Shown here piece after piece: positions 7,089 through 12,623 of a stretch of 12,623 nt of DNA. The first letter of the stretch is position 1. Every line of letters begins with the position of its first letter. The notes beneath the pieces are model-generated. The model was not told where the DNA came from. It did not search any database and saw only the letters and a list, made by a program, of their open reading frames with translations. Source of the DNA: an uncultured Hyphomicrobiales bacterium. Lineage in GTDB: Bacteria > Pseudomonadota > Alphaproteobacteria > Rhizobiales > CAJQND01. The stretch lies in the NCBI GenBank assembly GCA_905479595.1, contig CAJQND010000224.1, positions 1-12,623 on the forward strand, written 5' to 3'. A program made the position numbers and the translations under genes.

Positions 7089-7362
7089 GCAGGTATTGCC
7101 GCCTTTATTGTAATGGCTCATCGCACGCGAATTCCTGCTTTATGTCCTTATCGGAGCGTTTTGGGTGCCGATGATCTGGCTTCAGATCAAAATGCGCGAT
7201 ATGGCGCAGCAATCGGCCGGTCAGGGGGCTCCTTTGCCGCAAGCTTACTTTCGCTACTATAAAATGTGGTTCGGGTGCGGATTTCCGGCATTTTTGTCGG
7301 TTTTGGGCATCATTTGGCTGATGATTGCGCGTCTTTCGATAGATTTGCCATTGGCAATGTGA
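7089..7362 (+). pseudogene. Deleted and frameshifted DUF2269 membrane-protein relic
   Basis: The frame entering from the SDR relic reads GIAAFIVMAHRTRIPA (about 7092-7139), which resembles the conserved first helix and HRTR motif of DUF2269 integral membrane proteins. Near 7123-7131 the homology changes to the +1 frame and reads REFLLYVLIGAFWVPMIWLQ, then IKMRDMAQQ, then LPQAYFRYYKMWFGCGFPAF and a last hydrophobic helix, ending at TGA 7360-7362. This is the C-terminal half of the same family. The middle of the protein is missing, so a deletion with a change of frame, and not a sequencing slip alone, explains it. A separate short C-terminal peptide could still be translated from an ATG at 7165, but I see no sign that it is. 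Confidence 0.7.
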
Positions 7363-7457
7363 CTTACAACCCCCATTTATTACAGCGGTGGGTTGATTTT
7401 ATTGACCAACGCGACCATTGTTCGCGCGCCGCAATGAAACTGAAAGGCAAGGAGTGT

Positions 7458-7676
7458 ATGGCCAAAGAAGAATTACTTGAGTTTGATGGCACGGTTGTTG
7501 AGTTGCTGCCGAATGCAACTTTCCGCGTGAAGCTGGAAAACGAACATGAAATTATCGCCCACACAGCGGGAAAGATGCGTAAAAACCGCATCCGCGTTCT
7601 GGCGGGTGATAAAGTTTCTGTAGAGATGACGCCCTATGATCTTACCAAGGGCCGCATCACTTACCGGTTCAAGTGA
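7458..7676 (+). CDS. infA: Translation initiation factor IF-1
   Basis: IF-1 binds the ribosomal A site of the 30S subunit and helps IF-2 and IF-3 select the initiator tRNA. The product has the classic 72 residues and a single OB fold: MAKEELLEFDGTVVELLPNA, then FRVKLENEHEIIAHTAGKMR, RIRVLAGDKVSVEMTPYDL, and KGRITYRF at the end. The frame is open back to 7266, but the invariant MAKEE start at 7458 and the AAGGAG box at 7449-7454 fix the start, with a rather short spacing of 3 nt. Upstream is a 95-bp leader after the DUF2269 relic. Downstream, maf follows after 37 nt. Confidence 0.97.
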   Translation: MAKEELLEFDGTVVELLPNATFRVKLENEHEIIAHTAGKMRKNRIRVLAGDKVSVEMTPYDLTKGRITYRFK

Positions 7677-7713
7677 ACCGTGGTGTAATTGAATTGGTGA
7701 GGGCAGGGCCGGT

Positions 7714-8346
7714 ATGAAAGACACCCGCGTAAAGCTGGTTCTGGCGAGTTCATCGCCGCGTCGCCTGGCCCTTCTGGAACAGGCAAACCTGCCGCCGGAC
7801 ATTCTGTGCCCTGCGGATATTGATGAAACCCCCAAAAAACGTGAAACAGCCCGCGCTTTAGCGCTGCGATTGGCCAAGGAAAAAGCCGAAACGGCTGCCC
7901 ATACCCCGCAGGTTACTGAGTTGGGTGGTAATACGTTTGTGCTTGCGGCAGATACTGTTGTGGCCGTAGGTCGGCGCATCCTGCCAAAGCCGGAAACCCT
8001 TGAAGAAGCAGCTGCCTGCCTGCGTATTCTCTCTGGGCGCTCCCACAAGGTCTATACCGGGCTCTGTCTCGTGGCACCGAAGCATAATGTGCGCTCTCGC
8101 CTGGTGGAAACCAAGGTGCGCTTCAAGCGCCTTTCGCGCGATGACATGGAAACCTATCTCATGTCGGATGAATGGCGCGGGAAAGCGGGTGCCTATGCCA
8201 TTCAGGGACGCGCGGATGTGTTTGTGCGCATGATCAACGGATCTTATTCCAATGTTGTTGGCCTGCCGCTTTATGAAACCGTCTCCATGCTGAATGGAGC
8301 CGGGTATCCGGTTTATTTCTCCTGGTTGAAAGCGGGCGGACAATAA
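7714..8346 (+). CDS. maf: Maf family nucleotide pyrophosphatase
   Basis: Maf/YhdE/YceF proteins hydrolyse non-canonical or modified nucleoside triphosphates (dTTP/UTP or m7GTP types) to monophosphates and have been linked to septum control. The 210-residue product carries the family motifs: SSSPRR (12-17) at the N-terminus, AADTVV (78-83) with the catalytic Asp80, the KP and SGRSHKVYTG (107-116) segments, and GKAGAYAIQGRADVFV (156-171) followed by GSYSNVVGLPLYE (176-188). It is cytoplasmic. A purine-rich GAGGGCAGGG lies upstream of the ATG. Its stop is 1 nt before yacG. Substrate subclass cannot be settled from the motifs I can read. Confidence 0.94.
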   Translation: MKDTRVKLVLASSSPRRLALLEQANLPPDILCPADIDETPKKRETARALALRLAKEKAETAAHTPQVTELGGNTFVLAADTVVAVGRRILPKPETLEEAAACLRILSGRSHKVYTGLCLVAPKHNVRSRLVETKVRFKRLSRDDMETYLMSDEWRGKAGAYAIQGRADVFVRMINGSYSNVVGLPLYETVSMLNGAGYPVYFSWLKAGGQ

Positions 8347-8347
8347 A

Positions 8348-8584
8348 ATGGCTAAAGAGACCGGCAAAGCGCCGGCCCAGCCGATACGCCTGCGCCCACG
8401 GCGTCCTTGCCCGCTTTGTCAAACCCCTTCGGTCCAGAAATATCACCCGTTTTGCTCGCGCCGCTGCGCGGATATTGACCTGCATCGCTGGCTCGGCGGC
8501 CATTATGCCATACCGGCAGAAGACCCGCCTGATTTTGAAGATATGGACACTATCTTGGAACCATCGGATAATGACCGGAAATAA
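8348..8584 (+). CDS. yacG: DNA gyrase inhibitor YacG (zinc protein)
   Basis: YacG is a small zinc protein that binds GyrB and inhibits DNA gyrase. The 78-residue product has the four zinc-ligand cysteines in the CPLC...FCSRRC arrangement (Cys21, Cys24, Cys36, Cys40), then ADIDLHRWLGGHYAIP (41-56), the conserved segment after the zinc finger, and an acidic tail. The N-terminal 20 residues are Pro/Arg-rich. The start is 1 nt after the maf stop, so the two genes are translated as a unit. It ends the housekeeping run. Confidence 0.95.
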   Translation: MAKETGKAPAQPIRLRPRRPCPLCQTPSVQKYHPFCSRRCADIDLHRWLGGHYAIPAEDPPDFEDMDTILEPSDNDRK

Positions 8585-8608
8585 TCCATGGGCGGGTGCT
8601 GCGCGGGG

Positions 8609-8637
8609 TAGACACAAGCCCGTTTCGTGCCTATAAA
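8609..8637 (+). promoter_or_regulatory. Probable sigma70-type promoter for tRNA-Phe
   Basis: TAGACA (8609-8614) and TATAAA (8632-8637) are separated by exactly 17 nt; each differs from consensus (TTGACA/TATAAT) at one position. Transcription would begin near 8644, about 63 nt before the tRNA, just after the yacG gene. It is the best promoter match I found in the window. Confidence 0.6.
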
Positions 8638-8706
8638 CGCCGCCGCTTGTGGATTTTCTCTGGCACGCTTACCAACAGCGATTCTTGCCCCCACAAGACC
8701 CTAAAT

Positions 8707-8782
8707 GCCCAGGTAGCTCAGTTGGTAGAGCAGCGGATTGAAAATCCGCGTGTCGGTGGTTCGATTCCGCCCCTGGGCACCA
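8707..8782 (+). tRNA. tRNA-Phe (anticodon GAA)
   Basis: The 76-nt sequence folds as a full cloverleaf: acceptor stem GCCCAGG/CCTGGGC, D arm with AGCTCAGTTGGTAGAGC, anticodon stem GCGGA/TCCGC around loop TTGAAAA (anticodon GAA), T loop TTCGATT, and encoded A-CCA at 8779-8782. A short T run follows at 8784-8788. I looked for a repeated 3' end downstream, as an integrated element would leave, and found none. Confidence 0.97.
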
Positions 8783-9013
8783 TTTTTCTCGCTCCATGTG
8801 TTCTAACTCCTCAATACCTTCCAAGACATTTCTATCCGTTAGCGACTGCGGTGCCGGACCTTAAGATGGCGGCGCATAGAGTGGTGTTCCTTTGGCAGCT
8901 GACACGACGCATTATTTGTGCGAGGCTGGAGCATATCTGAAAAATGTCGAGTGATAGAGTGAAAGAGGGATTAACGTCCTTCTCATGCTGTTCGGCGGAA
9001 AGGTAAATCTGTA

Positions 9014-9217
9014 ATGACGAAAGCGAAAGCCCGAGCGAGGGCGAAAGCGAGAGCTGCTGCTAGAGTTTCAAATCCAGAAATTAAAAGCGCGAAACCTGAA
9101 ATCAAAGTGCGAGCCAAGCAGTTTGATACCAAATCCAACGCAATGCGGAGAATTGGCGGTGATGCGAATATCAAAAGCATTGCTGCGATGCAGCGTGGGT
9201 CCGCGCGGTCGCGTTAG
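9014..9217 (+). CDS. Possible small Lys/Arg-rich protein (67 aa), uncharacterised
   Basis: This 67-residue frame starts at ATG 9014 with a purine-rich GGAAAGG at 8997-9003, ten bases upstream. The product begins MTKAKARARAKARAAARV, a low-complexity Lys/Arg/Ala repeat. It continues with NPEIKSAKPEIK, a short internal repeat of K-P/N-x-E-I-K type, and ends RRIGGDANIKSIAAMQRGSA plus RSR. It would be very basic and nucleic-acid-binding or nucleoid-associated in character. The less repetitive C-terminal half and the ribosome-binding site favour a real gene; the isolated, gene-poor location and repetitive start argue for caution. I do not recognise a named family. Confidence 0.45.
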   Translation: MTKAKARARAKARAAARVSNPEIKSAKPEIKVRAKQFDTKSNAMRRIGGDANIKSIAAMQRGSARSR

Positions 9218-9528
9218 GACAACTGAGTGGCACAGGTTAATCGGTGGCGATCAAGCGCATTTGACACGGTTGGACAAGCTCAGAGAACGCAAACCAATGC
9301 GAGCGCCTCTTTCACGACGAGGTTTTTCAGGAATTGAGGCGAAGATTATAGCGCGATCCCGCAGTATCAAGTTACTTGGCTTTGTCACGTGACCTAGTTG
9401 AACTCAAAAAGTTGACGCAAGGCCCGATCTCGCAGCCTCTGGAAGTGCAACGAGCAGTGACGTCAATTTCATCAGGGGAAAATGGATGAAAGTCATTTTG
9501 AACTCCTGTCGACCAAAATCCTCAAAGG
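9218..9528. other. Non-coding stretch without recognisable gene
   Basis: This roughly 310-bp stretch lies between the small basic ORF and the hairpin. I find no RNA gene and no protein homology in any frame. The only local structure is a perfect 10-bp palindrome, GTCACGTGAC, at 9384-9393. Together with 8783-9013 and 9719-9917, also without a supportable gene, it makes up most of the gap between tRNA-Phe and the PiT gene. Confidence 0.5.
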
Positions 9529-9556
9529 TCTCCGGGATGGTTATCCACCCCGGAGA
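9529..9556 (-). terminator. Strong hairpin, probable terminator of the amidohydrolase relic
   Basis: Two 12-nt arms (9529-9540 and 9545-9556) pair with one A-C mismatch around a TTAT loop, giving a GC-rich stem. It begins 6 nt past the stop codon of the minus-strand amidohydrolase relic, where a terminator would be expected. The following T tract on the minus strand is interrupted, and the plus strand is also followed by an ATTAATTTT run, so it may work in both directions. Confidence 0.6.
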
Positions 9557-9562
9557 TTAATT

Positions 9563-9718
9563 TTACATTCCTTCGCGGTGGGTGAATTCGCCGTTTAGAA
9601 CGGTCCCCACAACTTCGGCTTCTTTGATAAGATTTTCAGGCTTTATATCGCGCAGGCTCTTTTTGAAGATCGCGATATCTGCTGTCACGTCGAACCCGTT
9701 TCCCAGCCAAATCCGGCT
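9563..9718 (-). pseudogene. C-terminal relic of an amidohydrolase (metal-dependent hydrolase)
   Basis: On the minus strand 51 codons are open between an in-frame TGA (9719-9721) and TAA (9563-9565). They read ...GFDVTADIAIFKKSLRDI..., then EAEVVGTVLNGEFTHR, which resembles the final beta-sandwich segment of YtcJ-type amidohydrolases (pattern G-x-x-ADxxVxD...I...V..T.V.G..V). The catalytic TIM-barrel part with its metal-binding His and Asp is absent. Upstream, the same frame continues weakly beyond the TGA (LTGVDIQRKTPFTLDEHL), which may be more of the same gene. The fragment cannot be an enzyme. Confidence 0.6.
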
Positions 9719-9892
9719 TCATAAGTGTTCATCTAAAGTAAAGGGAGTTTTGCGTTGAATATCAACCCCTGTCAGATGGGCTCGCCGAACGTTCACGCTG
9801 AATGTTGGTAACTTTGGACACTGCAAAAAATTGCTTGTGTCGCCTGACTTCGACTATTTCAAGCGCTTCACCTGGTAGGGTTGAGACAGAAA

Positions 9893-9909
9893 GGCGAGAA
9901 ATTTGCGCC
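9893..9909 (-). terminator. Weak candidate terminator downstream of the PiT gene
   Basis: On the minus strand, 9 nt after the PiT stop, GGCG and CGCC form a short stem around a 9-nt loop, followed by TTTCTGTCTC. The stem is only 4 bp, so this is a weak candidate. Confidence 0.22.
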
Positions 9910-9917
9910 GGGCTGCA

Positions 9918-11483
9918 TTATGGCAAGAGCATGCCGCGGATGGTGAAGTACATTATGGCAGCGAGCAGGCCTGCCAACGGGACTGTTATCAGCCACGCCG
10001 CAACAATCTTCAGCAAGATGGAACGTTTAACAAGCTCGGTGCGGTAAACCTTGCGAAGTTCTTTGCGCTCTTTTTTGAAGAGAGTGGGGCCACGTTTTTC
10101 TTTGAGCGCTTGCAGTAAACGCCCTTTTTCTGTGACATCTGCGTCCTCGAATTTTTCCAGGAAGGCTTCAACGACTTCCGGGCCGTCATCTTTGTGATGG
10201 TCACGGATTTCATCGAGCAGGCGGGCGTGGTTTGCCTCGAGATATTCGCGCAGGAAACCGACCCCGAAAATACCACCAACGGCGATATGGGTTGAACTTA
10301 CCGGCAAGCCAAGCTGAGAGGCGATGATCACCGTGATCGCGGCAGCCATCGCGACACAAAAGGCGCGCATCTTATCCAGCTCGGTAATCTCGCTGCCAAC
10401 CGTGCGAATGAGTTTTGGCCCGTAAAGCGCGAGGCCCAACGCGATGCCAATTGCACCCACCAACATGACCCACATGGGGATAGCGGCCTTTGCGGCGACG
10501 CCGCCGCTGACGATTGCATCATTGATAGCTGCCAATGGACCAACCGCATTAGCAACGTCATTAGCGCCGTGCGCAAAACTGAGCAATGCAGCCGCAAAGA
10601 TCAGGGGAATGACAAACAAACTGTTTATACTGTCGCGATTGTTATCCAGCTTTCTTGCAGCGATTGAAATTGCTGGTTTTATCATGAAGAAAACCACAAC
10701 CGCGATGGCAAGCCCGATCATGGATGCGCCGATAATTTCGAACTTCCATAGTTTCTTTAATCCTTTCAGGATCAAATAGGTGGAGAAAGCCCAGGTCATG
10801 AGCGACACCAGTATGGGGACCATTCGCTTGGCGGCGGCTATCTTGTCAGACCGGTAAACAATCGTTCGCTTGATCAGATAGAGGAAGGCGGCGGCAATTA
10901 TCCCGCCCAGTACAGGTGAGATAACCCAGCTGGCAGCGATCTCTCCAACCCTTGGCCAATTGGCGATTTCCCAGCCTGCGGCTGCGATCCCGGCGCCAAG
11001 CACCCCGCCAACAATCGAATGGGTGGTTGATACAGGCGCGCCGATCACGGTTGCCACGTTCAGCCAGACAGCAGCAGCTAAAAGCGCAGCCATCATAACC
11101 CATATAAATGTGGTGCTGTCAGGGATCAGTGCCGGGTCGATGATGCCCTTCTTGATGGTGCTGACGACGTCACCGCCGGCAATTATCGCACCGCTGGCTT
11201 CAAAAACAGCTGCGATCAAAATTGCGCCGGTCAATGTAATGGCCTGGGAGCCGACTGCCGGTCCAACATTGTTGGCGACATCATTGGCACCAATGTTAAT
11301 TGCCATGTAACCGCCAATCATCGCAGCGATGATCAACAATTCACTGTTAGGGAGCGCATTGTGCCTGGAATAGGTCACCAGCATGATACCGACAATGAAC
11401 AGCAACGCTGTTCCCAGGCGAAATAGTTCACCGCGCCCAACATTGGTCGCCTCTTCTAACGCTCTGATGCTATTTAGTTCCAT
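9918..11483 (-). CDS. Inorganic phosphate transporter, PiT family
   Basis: This 521-residue inner-membrane protein belongs to the PiT family (PF01384), which imports phosphate (or metal-phosphate) by proton or Na+ symport. The two inverted family repeats are visible: GANDVANNVGPAVGS (65-79) with APVSTTHS (149-156) in the first half, and GANDVANAVGPLAAI (306-320) with LPVSSTHI (393-400) in the second. About ten to twelve hydrophobic segments cover the protein. A charged, probably cytoplasmic segment of about 75 residues (412-487, Glu/Lys-rich) precedes the last membrane helix. The ATG at 11481-11483 has a GGGGGA box upstream. It is divergent from the second phosphate transporter. No phoU/DUF47 gene is next to it in the window. 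Confidence 0.93.
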   Translation of the reverse strand: MELNSIRALEEATNVGRGELFRLGTALLFIVGIMLVTYSRHNALPNSELLIIAAMIGGYMAINIGANDVANNVGPAVGSQAITLTGAILIAAVFEASGAIIAGGDVVSTIKKGIIDPALIPDSTTFIWVMMAALLAAAVWLNVATVIGAPVSTTHSIVGGVLGAGIAAAGWEIANWPRVGEIAASWVISPVLGGIIAAAFLYLIKRTIVYRSDKIAAAKRMVPILVSLMTWAFSTYLILKGLKKLWKFEIIGASMIGLAIAVVVFFMIKPAISIAARKLDNNRDSINSLFVIPLIFAAALLSFAHGANDVANAVGPLAAINDAIVSGGVAAKAAIPMWVMLVGAIGIALGLALYGPKLIRTVGSEITELDKMRAFCVAMAAAITVIIASQLGLPVSSTHIAVGGIFGVGFLREYLEANHARLLDEIRDHHKDDGPEVVEAFLEKFEDADVTEKGRLLQALKEKRGPTLFKKERKELRKVYRTELVKRSILLKIVAAWLITVPLAGLLAAIMYFTIRGMLLP

Positions 11484-11869
11484 GCTGGATGTCCCCCGCT
11501 TGTACCCTGTCCAAAAACTTGAAAACCCCGCAACATATCAAGACGGCTCTCCCCATTCAGCTTCTTGAACACGCTGCCTTATCTTGCCTCATCTGCACGA
11601 TTGACCAAACTCGTCTACATGTCATTGACTTCAATCAAAAATGGCTCAATTGCGCGGAATTAACCCACCTCATTTTTGCTTTTGGTGAACTTGATCGACA
11701 TCAAAGCTGAACCGGTCATTCGCGGGTTATTCTGCCCTGAACGGGCCAATGACAAAGCCCACTTATCGATGCAGTTTTTGAAGTAAACGAACATGCGCCA
11801 CACTAAAATTTCTATTCCACTAACTGGAAGCTCAACCGCCCAACGTCCTGACTTGCGGTATCCGTTCTC
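11484..11869. other. 386-bp divergent intergenic region between two phosphate transporters
   Basis: This stretch should hold the promoters of both flanking genes. I see no protein homology or RNA gene. A TAAAAT hexamer (11804-11809) lies 60 bp before the downstream gene, but the best -35-like box, TTGAAG (11778-11783), is 20 nt away, which is too far for confidence. I looked for paired CTGTCAT-type Pho boxes and found no convincing one. Confidence 0.45.
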
Positions 11870-12623
11870 ATGTTAAGGCGTATTATTTTACCTGTTATTT
11901 TTGTGATTCTCGCTGTCGGATTTTGGATCAGCCCGAACTTCAAGGAAATAGCTGCCGGTGTTGCCATCTTTCTGTTTGGCATGCTTTTTCTGGAAGATGG
12001 TTTTCGGACGTTCACTGGCGGTATTTTGGAAAAACTCCTGGCACGGACCACCGATAAGTTTTGGAAGAGTCTTTCCTTTGGGGTGGTTGCAACCACAATC
12101 ATGCAGTCGAGTTCGCTGGTCTCGGTCATTACAATTTCGTTCCTCAGCGCCGGCCTCATTGGTCTGGCGGCCGGAATTGGCATTATCTTTGGTGCCAATC
12201 TGGGAACAACCACAGGGGCCTGGTTAATCGCCGGGCTTGGCCTGAAAGTGAAAATCTCGGCCTACGCCATGCCCATGCTGGTGTTCAGCATTATCCTGGT
12301 TTTCCAGAAATCAAAAAATCTCAAAGGCATTGGCTATGTGCTTGGGGGTCTGGGACTTTTGTTCCTCGGCATCCATCACATGAAAGAAGGGTTTGAAGCC
12401 TTTCGGGAAACGATTGATCTAACCAAATTTGCGGTTGGAGGTTATCCGGGCCTGTTTCTTTTTGCATTGGTTGGAATAGCTGCCACCGTGATCATGCAAA
12501 GCTCTCACGCCACACTGGTTTTGATCATCACCGCTTTGGCAGCGGGGCAGATCACGTATGAAAATGCCCTGGCTCTGGCGATTGGTGCGAATGTCGGCAC
12601 GACTATAACTGCGATAATTGGGG
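11870..12623 (+). CDS. Na/Pi cotransporter family protein (NptA/PNaS-like), 5' part
   Basis: The first 251 codons of a Na+/phosphate cotransporter-family (PF02690) membrane protein run off the window edge. After an N-terminal helix (about 5-20), two inverted repeats carry the diagnostic motifs: TTIMQSSSLVSVI (75-87) and GANLGTT (108-114) in the first, VIMQSSHATLVLI (207-219) and GANVGTT (239-245) in the second. QSS loops form the substrate site in this family. The protein is in the inner membrane; family members take up, or in some bacteria export, phosphate. ATG 11870 is the only usable start, because a stop lies at 11849-11851 and no other start codon intervenes; its ribosome-binding site is poor. 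A C-terminal PhoU-like domain is common in the family but would lie outside the window. Confidence 0.9.
   Translation, partial: MLRRIILPVIFVILAVGFWISPNFKEIAAGVAIFLFGMLFLEDGFRTFTGGILEKLLARTTDKFWKSLSFGVVATTIMQSSSLVSVITISFLSAGLIGLAAGIGIIFGANLGTTTGAWLIAGLGLKVKISAYAMPMLVFSIILVFQKSKNLKGIGYVLGGLGLLFLGIHHMKEGFEAFRETIDLTKFAVGGYPGLFLFALVGIAATVIMQSSHATLVLIITALAAGQITYENALALAIGANVGTTITAIIG

Noticed and set aside
7266..7457. A longer N-terminal extension of infA
   Set aside because: IF-1 is 72 residues with an invariant MAKEE start, and the AAGGAG box sits directly before 7458; the extension is a shadow of the DUF2269 relic.
8596..8940. A 114-codon plus-strand ORF running through tRNA-Phe
   Set aside because: Its middle is a translation of the tRNA (VAQLVEQRIENPRVGGSIPP), a common artefact; no homology outside.
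9123..9392. An 89-codon plus-strand ORF overlapping the small basic protein
   Set aside because: No recognisable homology and no ribosome-binding site; it overlaps a better candidate in another frame.
9384..9393. Perfect palindrome GTCACGTGAC as an operator
   Set aside because: A single 10-bp palindrome with no promoter or gene next to it is expected by chance too often to call.
8759..9560. Integrated element using tRNA-Phe as attachment site
   Set aside because: No duplicate of the tRNA 3' end, integrase fragment or other mobile gene could be seen downstream.
11489..11710. A 73-codon plus-strand ORF in the divergent intergenic region
   Set aside because: No start signal and no family-like motif; position is that of a promoter region.

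Overview
The window looks like chromosomal DNA of an alphaproteobacterium, most likely of the Hyphomicrobiales (Rhizobiales). The evidence is the gene order murA - DUF2948 - hisD - UPF0262 - low-molecular-weight phosphatase - infA - maf - yacG, an arrangement I know from that order, together with the alphaproteobacterial type of HisD, MurA and YacG. Base composition is moderate and fairly even. Nothing points to a phage, plasmid, transposon or CRISPR array.

Positions 1-2303 (+) hold a tight oxyanion/cofactor operon: the end of moaE (molybdopterin synthase large subunit), a TupB-like permease, a TupC-like ATPase and a membrane-anchored staphylococcal-nuclease-like protein, with gaps or overlaps of only a few bases. 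A tRNA-Thr(GGT) follows on the minus strand (2416-2490) with its own promoter.

Positions 2662-8584 (+) form a housekeeping run: a 52-residue basic ORF, murA (cell wall), a DUF2948 protein, hisD (histidine), a UPF0262 protein, a LMW protein-tyrosine-phosphatase-like enzyme, infA (translation initiation), maf (nucleotide pyrophosphatase) and yacG (gyrase inhibitor). Between the phosphatase and infA lie the joined relics of an NAD-dependent epimerase/SDR gene and a DUF2269 membrane-protein gene, with an internal deletion and a frame change. A tRNA-Phe(GAA) with a good sigma70-type promoter closes the run (8707-8782).

Positions 8783-9917 are gene-poor. They contain a possible small arginine/lysine-rich protein (9014-9217) and the detached C-terminal end of an amidohydrolase on the minus strand (9563-9718), followed by a strong hairpin. 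This looks like a site of gene decay.

Positions 9918-12623 carry two unrelated phosphate transporters in divergent orientation: a complete PiT-family permease (-) and the first ~251 codons of a Na/Pi-cotransporter-family (NptA-like) protein (+), separated by 386 bp.

I found no clearly new multi-gene system. The most unusual items are the composite pseudogene at 6978-7362, the decay zone downstream of tRNA-Phe, the small uncharacterised ORFs, and the pairing of two phosphate transporter families.
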